64,000 bases of DNA from Clostridia bacterium (GTDB lineage Bacteria > Bacillota > Clostridia > Christensenellales > UBA1242). Location: NCBI GenBank assembly GCA_022793335.1, contig JAAWCQ010000004.1, positions 62,001 through 126,000 of the forward strand, in the 5' to 3' direction. The notes beneath the pieces were generated by a model. That model was given only the letters and a program-made list of their open reading frames with translations, had not been told where the DNA came from and ran no database searches. Below, piece after piece: positions 33,930 through 43,788 of this stretch. Numbering within the stretch: the first letter of the stretch is position 1; each line of letters opens with the position of its first letter. A program made the translations under genes and the position numbers.

Positions 33930-34994
33930 ATGACAAACGAAAACCAAAGTCATAATATAAATGATAATAAACTGCTTTTAAAAAGCAGTTATTATTATGA
34001 CTTGCCAGAAGAGCTTATTGCACAAACACCAGTTGAGCCGCGCGACAGCTCAAGACTTTTAGTTTATGACAAAACCAACAATAAAATAGAACATAAAATT
34101 TTTCATGATATTGTTGAATATTTAAAAGCGGGTGACATTTTAGTAATAAACAACACAAGAGTTTTGCCTGCAAGATTATTTGGTTATAAAGATACTGGCG
34201 CAAAAATAGAAATTCTTCTTCAAAAAAGAATAAACCTTACTGACTGGGAAGTTATTGCAAAGCCAGCAAAAAGACTAAGTGAAGGCACAATTGTTACTTT
34301 CAACGAAAAGCTAAGTTGTGAAATTATATCTAAAGGTGAATATGGAAGTTGCAAAATCAAATTCATCTTTGAAGGAGTTTTTGAAGAGAGGCTAGCTGAA
34401 GTAGGACAAGTGCCTCTTCCTCCATATATTCATAACAAACTAAAAAATAAAGAGCGTTATCAAACTGTTTATTCCAAAATAGAAGGATCTTCTGCTGCAC
34501 CTACAGCAGGCCTTCATTTCACACAAGATTTACTGCAAAAAATAAAAGATAAAGGTGTTCAAATTGTTGAAGTTTTGCTTCATGTCGGTCTTGGTACATT
34601 TAGACCAGTGAAGGAAGATAATATTCTAAATCATGAAATGCATAGTGAATATATCGAAATGAGTGAAGAGAATGCAAGGATTTTAAATCAAGCTAAAAAA
34701 GATAAAAGAAGAATAATTGCTGTAGGAACAACATCAATTCGAGTTTTAGAATCTTGTGTCAACGAAGAGGGGATAATCATTCCTCAAAAGCGAGATACAA
34801 ATATATTCATTTATCCACCATACAAATTTAAAGTTGTAGATGCTTTGATTACAAATTTTCATTTACCAGAAAGCACTTTAATTATGCTTATTTCTGCTTT
34901 TGCAGGGTATGAAAATATCATGAATGTATATAAAACAGCTGTCAAAGAAAAATATAGATTTTTCTCTTTTGGCGATGCAATGTTTATTTACTAA
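33930..34994 (+). CDS. queA: S-adenosylmethionine:tRNA ribosyltransferase-isomerase QueA
   Basis: QueA makes epoxyqueuosine from preQ1-modified tRNA using the ribose of S-adenosylmethionine. Typical motifs are [21 protein letters not shown] near the start, [22 protein letters not shown], and [13 protein letters not shown]. At 354 residues it is slightly long because of about 20 extra N-terminal residues; AGAGG precedes the ATG. Together with tgt it forms the queuosine pair; queF and preQ1 synthesis genes are not in the window. Confidence 0.95.
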   Translation: MTNENQSHNINDNKLLLKSSYYYDLPEELIAQTPVEPRDSSRLLVYDKTNNKIEHKIFHDIVEYLKAGDILVINNTRVLPARLFGYKDTGAKIEILLQKRINLTDWEVIAKPAKRLSEGTIVTFNEKLSCEIISKGEYGSCKIKFIFEGVFEERLAEVGQVPLPPYIHNKLKNKERYQTVYSKIEGSSAAPTAGLHFTQDLLQKIKDKGVQIVEVLLHVGLGTFRPVKEDNILNHEMHSEYIEMSEENARILNQAKKDKRRIIAVGTTSIRVLESCVNEEGIIIPQKRDTNIFIYPPYKFKVVDALITNFHLPESTLIMLISAFAGYENIMNVYKTAVKEKYRFFSFGDAMFIY

Positions 34995-35003
34995 ATAGAA
35001 TAA

Positions 35004-36221
<1,218 letters not shown>

Positions 36222-36316
36222 GTAGATTAAAATTGTTTTTTATCTTTTCAAGTCTAAATTATTTAGATTTAAAATCTTATTTAAAAAATAAAATTAACAA
36301 CATATTACAATTTATT

Positions 36317-36356
36317 AAAAGACATTCAAACAAAAAAGTGTTGATGTCTTTTTTTT
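36317..36356 (+). terminator. Intrinsic terminator after tgt
   Basis: AAAAGACAT (36317-36325) pairs with ATGTCTTTT (36344-36352), followed by T residues up to 36356. Confidence 0.75.
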
Positions 36357-36418
36357 GCAGCTTATTACAAATTTTGTAAAAAATAACAAATACATAAGCA
36401 ATATAAGGCTTAAATTAT

Positions 36419-36447
36419 TTGACAATGAAATCTTATTATATTATACT
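36419..36447 (+). promoter_or_regulatory. rny promoter
   Basis: TTGACA (36419-36424), 17-bp spacer, TATACT (36442-36447). A small GATAG/CTATC hairpin lies in the short leader. Confidence 0.85.
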
Positions 36448-36488
36448 ATCAATTGATAGGTCAAAATCTATCTTATAAAGGGGAAATT

Positions 36489-38078
36489 ATGAGCAGTATA
36501 AGCATTCTATGCAACGCTGCTGTTACCGCCGGAGTTGTTAGCGGAGTAATTGCACTTATCGTCGGTGCAGTTCTTGGTATTTTAGTTTACAGCATTCTCA
36601 CAAGCAAGAAGTTGGGAAAAAGTAAATCGAATGCTGTTAAGATAATTGAAGAGGCGTACGCAGAAGCGAAAAGCATAAAAAAAGAATCACTTTTAGAAGC
36701 CAAAGAAGAGGCTCAAAAAATTCGTGATGAAGCAAACAGTGAAGCAAAAGAAAGAAGAGGTGAAATTCAAAAACAAGAGGAGAGACTTGACCAAAGAGAA
36801 GAATATTTGGCAAAGAAAGAAACCTTACTTGACAATAAAGGTTTGCAATTAGATAATGAAAAAGCAAATCTTGAAAATGAAAAATTATCTCTTGAAAACA
36901 AATTAAAAGAACAAGATGAAATTAAAATTCAAATGACAGAAAAACTTGAGAAAATCTCAGGGCTTACAAAAAAAGAAGCAAAAGATATTCTCATTGAAAA
37001 TATTACTGATGAAGCAAAGAAAGATGCTGGCATTCTTGTAAAGAAAATTGAGGATGACGCAAAAGAAAATGCCGACAAAATTGCTAGAAATATTGTTGTT
37101 GGCGCCATTCAAAAATGTGCTACAGATCTTTCATCTGAAATTACAGTAACTTCTGTTGCCCTTCCAAATGACGAAATGAAGGGAAGAATTATTGGAAGAG
37201 AAGGTCGAAATATTAGAGCTATTGAAAGCGTAACAGGTGTTGAATTGATTGTTGATGATACTCCAGAAACAATTACTATTTCAAGCTTTGACCCAGTAAG
37301 AAGGGAAATAGCTAGACTTAGCCTTGAAAAGCTGATTGTAGACGGAAGAATACATCCAACAAGAATTGAAGAGATTGTTGAAAAAGCAACACGCGATGTA
37401 GATAAGATTATCAAAGAAGCGGGCGAAAATGCTTGCAATGATGTTGGAATATACAACCTTAATCCAGAGCTTGTAAAAGTGCTTGGAAGATTGAAATACA
37501 GGACAAGCTATGGCCAAAATTGCCTTAAGCATAGCATTGAGACTTCTGTAATTGCTGGTCTTTTAGCAACAGAGCTTGGCGCAAATGTTCAAATTGCAAA
37601 AAGAGGCGGCCTTCTTCATGATATAGGAAAGGCTCTTGACCATGAAGTTGATGGAACACATGTTTCTATTGGTGTTGATTTAGCAAAAAAATATAAAGAA
37701 TCAGAGGAAGTAATTCACTGCATTCATGCACACCACGGAGAAGTTCCTTTCAATTCTGTTGAAGCAATCTTAGTGCAAGTTGCAGACGCCATCTCAAGTG
37801 CAAGACCTGGTGCAAGAAGAGAAAGTCTTGAAAATTATATAAAACGCCTTGAACAGCTTGAAGGAATTTGCAACGGCTTCAACGGAGTTGAAAAGTCTTA
37901 TGCAATTCAAGCGGGCAGGGAAGTTCGCATAATTGTAAAACCTGACCAAATAAATGATAACAATGCATTGTTCCTTGCAAAAGAAATTTCAAAGAAAATT
38001 GAACAAGAAATGCAATATCCTGGCCAGATTAAAGTCGTTGTAATAAGAGAAAAACGCTTTACTGAAACAGCTAAATAA
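36489..38078 (+). CDS. rny: Ribonuclease Y
   Basis: RNase Y is the membrane-anchored endonuclease that starts mRNA decay in Bacillota. The order is an N-terminal membrane helix (about residues 10-35), a long coiled coil (about 40-190), a KH domain ([22 protein letters not shown]) and an HD domain with [12 protein letters not shown] and HAHHGE metal ligands. The ATG at 36489 follows AAAGGGG; 529 residues is normal. It is monocistronic with its own promoter and terminator. Confidence 0.97.
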   Translation: MSSISILCNAAVTAGVVSGVIALIVGAVLGILVYSILTSKKLGKSKSNAVKIIEEAYAEAKSIKKESLLEAKEEAQKIRDEANSEAKERRGEIQKQEERLDQREEYLAKKETLLDNKGLQLDNEKANLENEKLSLENKLKEQDEIKIQMTEKLEKISGLTKKEAKDILIENITDEAKKDAGILVKKIEDDAKENADKIARNIVVGAIQKCATDLSSEITVTSVALPNDEMKGRIIGREGRNIRAIESVTGVELIVDDTPETITISSFDPVRREIARLSLEKLIVDGRIHPTRIEEIVEKATRDVDKIIKEAGENACNDVGIYNLNPELVKVLGRLKYRTSYGQNCLKHSIETSVIAGLLATELGANVQIAKRGGLLHDIGKALDHEVDGTHVSIGVDLAKKYKESEEVIHCIHAHHGEVPFNSVEAILVQVADAISSARPGARRESLENYIKRLEQLEGICNGFNGVEKSYAIQAGREVRIIVKPDQINDNNALFLAKEISKKIEQEMQYPGQIKVVVIREKRFTETAK

Positions 38079-38110
38079 GCTTTCAATAAAAACTTACTTA
38101 AAAAAGAAAA

Positions 38111-38147
38111 AAACTGGAAATAGAAATCAATTCATTTCCAGTTTTTT
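38111..38147 (+). terminator. Intrinsic terminator after rny
   Basis: AAAACTGGAAAT (38111-38122) pairs with ATTTCCAGTTTT (38135-38146), followed by further T residues. Confidence 0.85.
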
Positions 38148-38167
38148 ATTTTATTCACTATCAATTA

Positions 38168-38197
38168 TTGTAATATTTTTTATTTTTAATCTATATA
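38168..38197 (+). promoter_or_regulatory. Probable leaderless promoter before the COG2426 gene
   Basis: TTGTAA (38168-38173), 18-bp spacer, TATATA (38192-38197), then 7 nt before the ATG. No Shine-Dalgarno is visible. The -10 assignment is ambiguous in this AT-rich stretch. Confidence 0.5.
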
Positions 38198-38204
38198 TTA
38201 TAGT

Positions 38205-38807
38205 ATGAATTTTTTAGTAGATTTCTTCTCAAACAATTTTGAAAATTGCGTTTGGCTGGCAATTATTTTAATAGCAATTTGTCCAACTTTAGAAAGCAAA
38301 ATTGCTATTCCATTGGCCATGAATACAGACATTTGGGGGAACAATGCCTTGCCTCCTGCAGCTGCTATGTTTTTATCCTTACTAGGCTCACTTTTGCCAT
38401 GCTATTTAATCATGTTTATAGCTAGAAAATTGAAAGGTAAGACCACCGGTTTTCTTACATCAAAGGTGATAAATCATTATTATAAGAAAACATCTGTAAT
38501 CGAGAGTAAAAAATCAAATATTAAAAAATATATAGCTCTTGCAGGCTTCGCATCAGTGCCTTTGCCACTCACTGGAGTTTGGGCGAGCAGTCTTATTGCA
38601 GGATTTTCTAACCTAGATTTAAAATATGCCTTCTTGTCTATCACTATAGGCTCAATAATATCAACAGCTGCAACAACACTTTTGTGTACACTATTTACAA
38701 ACTCTATATCATACATTCTCATAATATCTTTAGTTATTATCATTGCATTTTTATTTTTCGACTTATTTCTTACAGTTTTTAAAACATCAAAAAAAGAAGC
38801 TGCTTAA
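38205..38807 (+). CDS. Small multidrug export family membrane protein (COG2426)
   Basis: The 200-residue protein has about five membrane segments and the family features LAIILIAICPTLESKIAIPLAM near residue 20-40 and FASVPLPLTGVWASSLIAG around 123-141. The Pfam name for this family (small multidrug export) rests on little experimental work, and the re-entrant PLPLTG loop recalls DedA-like transporters. The true substrate is unknown. A bidirectional terminator overlaps the stop codon. Confidence 0.8.
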   Translation: MNFLVDFFSNNFENCVWLAIILIAICPTLESKIAIPLAMNTDIWGNNALPPAAAMFLSLLGSLLPCYLIMFIARKLKGKTTGFLTSKVINHYYKKTSVIESKKSNIKKYIALAGFASVPLPLTGVWASSLIAGFSNLDLKYAFLSITIGSIISTAATTLLCTLFTNSISYILIISLVIIIAFLFFDLFLTVFKTSKKEAA

Positions 38808-38823
38808 TTTCAGCTTCTTTTTT
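38791..38823. terminator. Bidirectional terminator between convergent genes
   Basis: AAAAAGAAGCTG (38791-38802) pairs with CAGCTTCTTTTT (38811-38822). A-tract upstream and T-tract downstream allow use in both directions. Confidence 0.85.
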
Positions 38824-38853
38824 ATTATTTATTTTTTAACCTTCAAAATTGTT

Positions 38854-40848
38854 TTATTTCCAATATTTTACTAGCACAATTCTTTTAAAATAATATCTAA
38901 ATGGAATTAAAACAAACGCTAAAATCAATGGCAAAATTAAAGTAGTTGCAAACAAACTAAATTCTTTAGTTGCAATGCCGCAAATTAAATTTAAGCCTAC
39001 TACAATACATGACACTAAGAAATAGAAACACCATATCTTCCATTGTGGACTTAATTTTGAAGGGAGCCAACTTGTATAAGTTTTATAGTTATACGCCTTT
39101 AAAGCAACATCAAAAATAAGTAAGGCTGGCAAAAGTATAAACATAAAATTCGTATTTGCGTTAAGCATGCCTGTTTTTAAAAATATTACATACAACAATG
39201 TAGAGCAGAGCAGTGAAATTAAAAGTGTAGAAATGCTTATAGCAAGATAAATTAAATTTGTGTTATGTTTTTTACTCTCTGCCGATTTATGATATACATT
39301 AAATGAAATGCTTTGACTTTCATAGAAATCTTTCAAATCATTGTAATCATAAATAGCATCTGGCCTCGCTTCAACTGAAGCGCTATCCTTAGTTTTAGAA
39401 TAAAGCCTATTCAATATTTCTCTATGTGATGGATCAACATTTGTATCCCGTTTTGGTGCAGGTAGCCTTGTATCTTTTGTATTTTCAGAAACTATTTTAA
39501 TTCTAGGTGGAGCAATCTTTTTAGCCTGTCCCACATCGTCAGGGGTTAAATGTCCAGTTACAAGCACTGCATCATCTTTAACTTCCTTTTTCTCTTCTTT
39601 TAAAGGCTTTTTCTCCTCTGATTTTGTCACAAGACTGTTTAAATTGCTTCTAGTCTCAAAGTTTATATTATTATAAGTATATCTATTCTTGTTTTCAAGC
39701 AAAGAATTTTTAAACTCTTCTATATTTGCTTTTTTCTTTTCATTTGCAATAGGAAGGGGCTCAGTTGCCGCAATAGAAATTTGATCTTCCGCAAAACTGC
39801 GTTTTCTCTTAATTTTGTTTATATCTTTCGATATATCAAACAGTCTTTTGTTATATTCATCAACATTCTCATTTGGTAAAAATACTGCATCATCTTGTTT
39901 AACAGAAATTTCGCTTTGCAAATTTTCTTCCTTTGTATCAATTTCGGCTTCAGACATAGAAAATGATTTATTTGCAGCAATTATTCTTTCATCAATATTC
40001 TCAGATTTCTCTTCAATTTCTTCTCTTATTAAAAATCTTGCGTCATCAGCGCGCTGCTCATTTTCATGATTATCTTTAAAATGAGCAGGGGAAGTTTCTT
40101 GCAAAATATGTTCACTGTTTACATCCTCAGATTGCGTTAATTCTAAAGTTTCTGTTTCTTTGTTAAAATCAGAATTATCAATCGTTTCATCATGTCTTTC
40201 CTGAACATCTGAATATGTATTAAATGCTTCATTATTTGCCTGTAACTCGTTTTCAGAAGCAATTTCATCAACAGTTTTTACAGCATTGTTAGAAACTTGA
40301 GTGTATATTTCATCTATTTTTTGTTCTTCTTCAAGTGAAGAAAAATCAAAGAAATCATCTTGCTCTTCATTTTCAATTTCATTTATGTTATCAGTTTTAT
40401 TAACATTGCTTTCAAGAGTTTGACTTTCATTATGTAAGTTCACTGAATTTAATGATTGACCTTGTACTTCAGTAATTACAGCTGTGACTTCTTTATCATA
40501 AGAATTTAAAAAATTATCTGAAACAACATCTATGTCATTGAAATCTCTAAATACATCAATATTATTATAATCAAAATATGCCTTCAACTCTTGATAAAAG
40601 CCTCGTCCTTTGTCTGTAAGCGAGTAATATTTTCTATTTGGACCAAAATCACTACTTTGAAGATATGAAGAAACATAACCTTGCTTTTCCATTCTAGTAA
40701 GATTTGAGTATACACTTGGTTTTTTTAAATTTATCTTTCCATTACTGCGAGAAGATATTTCACTTATGATATCAAGACCATAAAAATCTCTATCTTGCAA
40801 GCAGGTGAGTATTAAATAAGACAGTTGTCCTTTTGCGTAAAGTTCCAT
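38854..40848 (-). CDS. PadR-like regulator fused to acidic linker and membrane domain
   Basis: Residues 1-95 form a PadR-type winged helix (GQLSYLILTCLQDRDFYGLDIISEI, then SVYSNLTRMEKQGYVSSY and KYYSLTDKGRGFYQELKAYF). Residues about 105-520 are a long, low-complexity, Glu/Asn/Asp-rich segment that looks disordered. The last 140 residues hold four hydrophobic helices and a basic end. The start is ATG at 40848, just after GAGG. Ordinary PadR proteins have 100-200 residues and are soluble, so this 664-residue version is probably anchored in the membrane. The promoter is close, leaving a leader of about 9 nt. Target genes and signal are unknown. Confidence 0.8.
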   Translation of the reverse strand: MELYAKGQLSYLILTCLQDRDFYGLDIISEISSRSNGKINLKKPSVYSNLTRMEKQGYVSSYLQSSDFGPNRKYYSLTDKGRGFYQELKAYFDYNNIDVFRDFNDIDVVSDNFLNSYDKEVTAVITEVQGQSLNSVNLHNESQTLESNVNKTDNINEIENEEQDDFFDFSSLEEEQKIDEIYTQVSNNAVKTVDEIASENELQANNEAFNTYSDVQERHDETIDNSDFNKETETLELTQSEDVNSEHILQETSPAHFKDNHENEQRADDARFLIREEIEEKSENIDERIIAANKSFSMSEAEIDTKEENLQSEISVKQDDAVFLPNENVDEYNKRLFDISKDINKIKRKRSFAEDQISIAATEPLPIANEKKKANIEEFKNSLLENKNRYTYNNINFETRSNLNSLVTKSEEKKPLKEEKKEVKDDAVLVTGHLTPDDVGQAKKIAPPRIKIVSENTKDTRLPAPKRDTNVDPSHREILNRLYSKTKDSASVEARPDAIYDYNDLKDFYESQSISFNVYHKSAESKKHNTNLIYLAISISTLLISLLCSTLLYVIFLKTGMLNANTNFMFILLPALLIFDVALKAYNYKTYTSWLPSKLSPQWKIWCFYFLVSCIVVGLNLICGIATKEFSLFATTLILPLILAFVLIPFRYYFKRIVLVKYWK

Positions 40849-40863
40849 TTTTACCTCATAATG

Positions 40864-40892
40864 ATTATAAATCAAGTTAAACTCTAAGTCAA
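40864..40892 (-). promoter_or_regulatory. Promoter of the membrane-anchored PadR gene
   Basis: On the minus strand TTGACT (40892-40887), 17-bp spacer, TATAAT (40869-40864). Confidence 0.75.
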
Positions 40893-41041
40893 CAATTTTT
40901 TAGTAAAATTTTGCAACTAGTATGCATAACATAATAGTGCTGAAAACAGGGGATAAAAAAGTGTAAAAAAGACCATATTATAAAATCAAATAGTGTAGTT
41001 TAATAATATTGAGTTAAAAATGAAAAAAACTTAAGATTAAA

Positions 41042-41076
41042 ATAAAAAAAATGAGGGTGATTTACCTCAATTTTTT
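41042..41076 (-). terminator. Hairpin terminator candidate downstream of the serS operon
   Basis: TGAGG (41052-41056) and CCTCA (41065-41069) form a stem with an A-tract on one side and a T-tract on the other. In the minus direction it is followed by eight T residues. It lies about 280 bp beyond the last gene. Confidence 0.55.
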
Positions 41077-41163
41077 ATAAATGATTTAAACAATTGTCAT
41101 AATAGTGGATAGAAATAAAGCAAATTATCAAAATTTGAACAAATTTATCAAAAGGGTAACCTC

Positions 41164-41203
41164 GCTATCTCTGCGTAAAAGGCAAGTTTTACGCAGAGAT
41201 AGC
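41164..41203. repeat. Perfect 17-bp inverted repeat with 6-bp centre
   Basis: The left arm starts GCTATCTCTGCG and the right arm ends CGCAGAGATAGC. The arms, 41164-41180 and 41187-41203, are exact reverse complements around GGCAAG. No T-run follows, so it is not a simple terminator. The right arm recurs at 43728-43744 upstream of the xerS-like gene. The layout recalls tyrosine recombinase sites. Confidence 0.85.
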
Positions 41204-41351
41204 TACATACTACCATTTAAATATAAGCTATTTTGTTATTTTTTTATAATTTTTATTTTTCTTATAATATGCAAATATATGCATAGTTTTTCATTTAACC
41301 ATATATTAAATGAATTACCTGTATATATTATATTTAGCTAAATTTTTACAA

Positions 41352-42311
41352 TCAAATTGAATTTAACATCTTATTAAATTCGATTCCGCTGTTGCCGCAA
41401 ACTTTATCTTCGCTTATAAGTTTGTTTATGTCATTTATTGACCTTATATAACGAATTGATTTTATCCTTAAATAATTTACAATTTTGACATAAACCTTAT
41501 AAATATCTTCGCCTTGAAACAATTCACTCGGTACAAAACAAAGCACTGATTCGATATACACTTGATTTGGCATGTGACCATTTATATTAAAATAAAGTGT
41601 GTTGAATATCTTTAAAATTTTAGTAAAATTATCACCAGTTTCTTTCAATTTTTTGCTTACATGCTCAATTCTTGAATTTATATTTATCTTGGTATATCCC
41701 CTTTTATTCGCTGAAAAATATTTAAAACATTCTTCGCTGTAACTTACCAAATAAATAATAATTTCTGTTGTAGAGCCAAAATCATCTCTTCCAAAAATCT
41801 GCAATCTGCTGTCTTTCAAGCTTACTATAGAAGTTTCAGATAAAAACGAGCAAAAGCTGGTCTGCATATCTTCAGCCAAATTATAAATTGAGTACTTACT
41901 TGGATCAAATTTAAGATTATTCAAATCCATACTTTCAAGCTCTTTTTTCTTTCTTCGACGACTTTTTCTTCGTCTTTTAAATAATTTTCTATTTGACCAT
42001 GCAAATTTAAAGCGTTCTTTCAAATTTCTCCAAAAATTCAGCTTTTTGGTTGTGTTTAATTCGAGCTGAGCATTCTCAATTCCAAGAAGATAAATACATT
42101 TAGAATTATCAACAAAAGAGTTATTCAACAACTCATTTACAGGTTGAAGTGTCACATTTTTTAGATTTATATAAGAGACTTTTTTTGATAATGCGTCAAC
42201 TGACTGTGCAACAAGACTATTTACTAGTTTCTCAATATTTCTTACAAACTTTTTCTTGTCTTGTTTTACAATTGACAATACCAAATCTCTGTTTACTTTA
42301 ATATTTGACAT
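41352..42311 (-). CDS. Unknown basic protein co-transcribed with serS
   Basis: I do not recognise this 319-residue protein. It has no signal peptide or membrane helix. Residues about 95-125 form a very basic patch (KLFKRRRKSRRRKKKELE) that could bind RNA or DNA, flanked by mixed helix/strand regions; the C-terminal part is rich in Ile, Asn and Lys. The ATG directly follows the serS stop, and AAAGG lies in the end of serS, so the two are co-expressed. Coupling to seryl-tRNA synthetase hints at an RNA-related role, which is inference only. Confidence 0.7.
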   Translation of the reverse strand: MSNIKVNRDLVLSIVKQDKKKFVRNIEKLVNSLVAQSVDALSKKVSYINLKNVTLQPVNELLNNSFVDNSKCIYLLGIENAQLELNTTKKLNFWRNLKERFKFAWSNRKLFKRRRKSRRRKKKELESMDLNNLKFDPSKYSIYNLAEDMQTSFCSFLSETSIVSLKDSRLQIFGRDDFGSTTEIIIYLVSYSEECFKYFSANKRGYTKININSRIEHVSKKLKETGDNFTKILKIFNTLYFNINGHMPNQVYIESVLCFVPSELFQGEDIYKVYVKIVNYLRIKSIRYIRSINDINKLISEDKVCGNSGIEFNKMLNSI

Positions 42312-43610
42312 TTATTTTCCTTTTTTGCTTGGTTGAATCTTCTCTTTGCCGCCCACATAACCTCTTAAAGCCACTGGAATATTTACACTTCCATCTTCAT
42401 TTAAGTTGTTTTCAAGGAAAGCAATCAACATTCTTGGAGGTGCGACAACTGTATTATTTAATGTGTGTGCAAGTTTTGTTCCTTCAGCTGATTTATATTT
42501 AATGCCAAGACGCCTTGCTTGAGCATCAGATAAATTTGAACATGAGCCAAGCTCTCCAAAATAACGATTTTGTCTTGGGCTCCATGCATTCAAGTCGCAA
42601 GACTTAACTTTTAAATCAGCAAGATCTCCGCTGCAGCATTCCATAACTTCATGTGGAATATCCAAGCTTTTAAAGAAATCTGAAGATAGCTTCCACATTT
42701 TATTATACCAATCCATTGATTCTTCTGGCTTGCAAATTACAATCATTTCTTGTTTTTCAAATTGATGAACACGATAAATTCCGCGCTCTTCAATTCCATG
42801 CGCACCAACTTCCTTTCTAAAACATGGTGAATATGATGTAAGACACAATGGTAAATCTTCTTCTTTTATAATTGTCTCTTTAAAGCGGCCTATCATAGAG
42901 TGTTCACTTGTTCCAATCAAGTATAAATCCTCACCTTCGATTTTATACATCATATTTTCCATTTCTTCAAAGCTCATAACGCCATTGACAACATCACTTC
43001 TTATCATAAATGGTGGAATGCAATATGTGAAACCTCTATCAATCATAAAATCTCTTGCATACGAAAGTATTGCAGAATGAAGTCTTGCAATATCTCCAGT
43101 CAAATAATAAAAACCATTTCCGCTTGTTCTTCTTGCACTGTCTAGATCAAGACCGTTTAAGTTTTCTAATATATCTGCATGATAAGGTATTTCATATTGT
43201 GGGACTTTTGCTTCTCCAACAGTCAAACGCTGAACATTTTCACTGTCATCTTTACCAACAGGGACATCATCTGCAATGATATTTGGAATTAAATACATAA
43301 GCTTTTTAAGTTGCAAAGAAAGCTCACCTTCTTCCTTTTCAATTTCAATTATCCTGTTGTTGTTTTTTACAACTTGCTCTTTTATTAAATTTGCTTCATC
43401 AGTCTTTTTTTCACGCATTAACGCGCCAATTTGACTGCTTAAAGTATTTCTTTGCGAACGAAGATCATCACCTTCTCTTTTTAATGCTCTCACCTTTTGA
43501 TCAAGATCAAGGACTTTGTCCACATATTCAAGTTTATGGTCTTGAAATTTTTTCTTAATATTTTCTTTTACAAGCTCTGGGTTTGTTCTAATTAAATTTA
43601 TGTCAATCAT
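42312..43610 (-). CDS. serS: Seryl-tRNA synthetase
   Basis: SerS charges tRNA-Ser and also tRNA-Sec. The N-terminal antiparallel coiled-coil arm (about residues 30-100) reaches the long variable arm of the tRNA. The class II core has motif 2 (CFRKEVGAHGIEERGIYRVHQFEKQE) and motif 3 (MLIAFLENN region), and the ELGSCSNLSDAQARR segment is present. The 432-residue length is normal. GGAGG lies 5 nt before the ATG and a good promoter lies close by. Control is not T-box based here. Confidence 0.96.
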   Translation of the reverse strand: MIDINLIRTNPELVKENIKKKFQDHKLEYVDKVLDLDQKVRALKREGDDLRSQRNTLSSQIGALMREKKTDEANLIKEQVVKNNNRIIEIEKEEGELSLQLKKLMYLIPNIIADDVPVGKDDSENVQRLTVGEAKVPQYEIPYHADILENLNGLDLDSARRTSGNGFYYLTGDIARLHSAILSYARDFMIDRGFTYCIPPFMIRSDVVNGVMSFEEMENMMYKIEGEDLYLIGTSEHSMIGRFKETIIKEEDLPLCLTSYSPCFRKEVGAHGIEERGIYRVHQFEKQEMIVICKPEESMDWYNKMWKLSSDFFKSLDIPHEVMECCSGDLADLKVKSCDLNAWSPRQNRYFGELGSCSNLSDAQARRLGIKYKSAEGTKLAHTLNNTVVAPPRMLIAFLENNLNEDGSVNIPVALRGYVGGKEKIQPSKKGK

Positions 43611-43632
43611 ATTTCCTCCAATTATTTTAATT

Positions 43633-43661
43633 ATTATAACGCTTTATTTAAATTTAGTCAA
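43633..43661 (-). promoter_or_regulatory. serS promoter
   Basis: On the minus strand TTGACT (43661-43656), 17-bp spacer, TATAAT (43638-43633). Confidence 0.8.
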
Positions 43662-43727
43662 ATAAATGAAAGCTTTGAAGCTGTCTGTATCATGATTTTT
43701 ATTTCAAATTATTACCAAAAAATAAAA

Positions 43728-43745
43728 TTTTACGCAGAGATAGCT
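43728..43745 (+). repeat. Third copy of the 17-bp repeat, upstream of the xerS-like gene
   Basis: TTTTACGCAGAGATAGCT is identical over 18 bp to 41187-41204. It lies 8 bp before the -35 box of the recombinase promoter. In streptococci and relatives the dif site recognised by XerS is also just upstream of xerS, so this may be the recombinase target. Confidence 0.7.
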
Positions 43746-43752
43746 TAAAAAG

Positions 43753-43781
43753 TTGATTTATTTTTTATTTTATTATAAAAT
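43753..43781 (+). promoter_or_regulatory. Leaderless promoter of the xerS-like gene
   Basis: TTGATT (43753-43758), 17-bp spacer, TAAAAT (43776-43781), then 7 nt before the ATG at 43789. Confidence 0.65.
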
Positions 43782-43788
43782 AAAAAGT

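Larger units (their letters stand above)
40893..41351. other. Gene-free stretch with terminator and inverted repeat
   Basis: No convincing gene. The stretch holds a hairpin terminator (41042-41076) and the 17-bp inverted repeat (41164-41203). The remainder is AT-rich; I see no other conserved signal in it. Confidence 0.6.

Noticed and set aside
39815..40069. Antisense frame inside the PadR-like gene
   Set aside because: It is a shadow of the acidic low-complexity linker, with no start signals.
41164..41203. Inverted repeat read as a transcription terminator
   Set aside because: No T-run follows on either strand, and one arm recurs alone 2.5 kb away.
41105..41341. 78-codon plus-strand reading frame
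   Set aside because: It starts with GTG without a ribosome site and runs through the perfect inverted repeat, so its sequence is dictated by the palindrome. No recognisable family.
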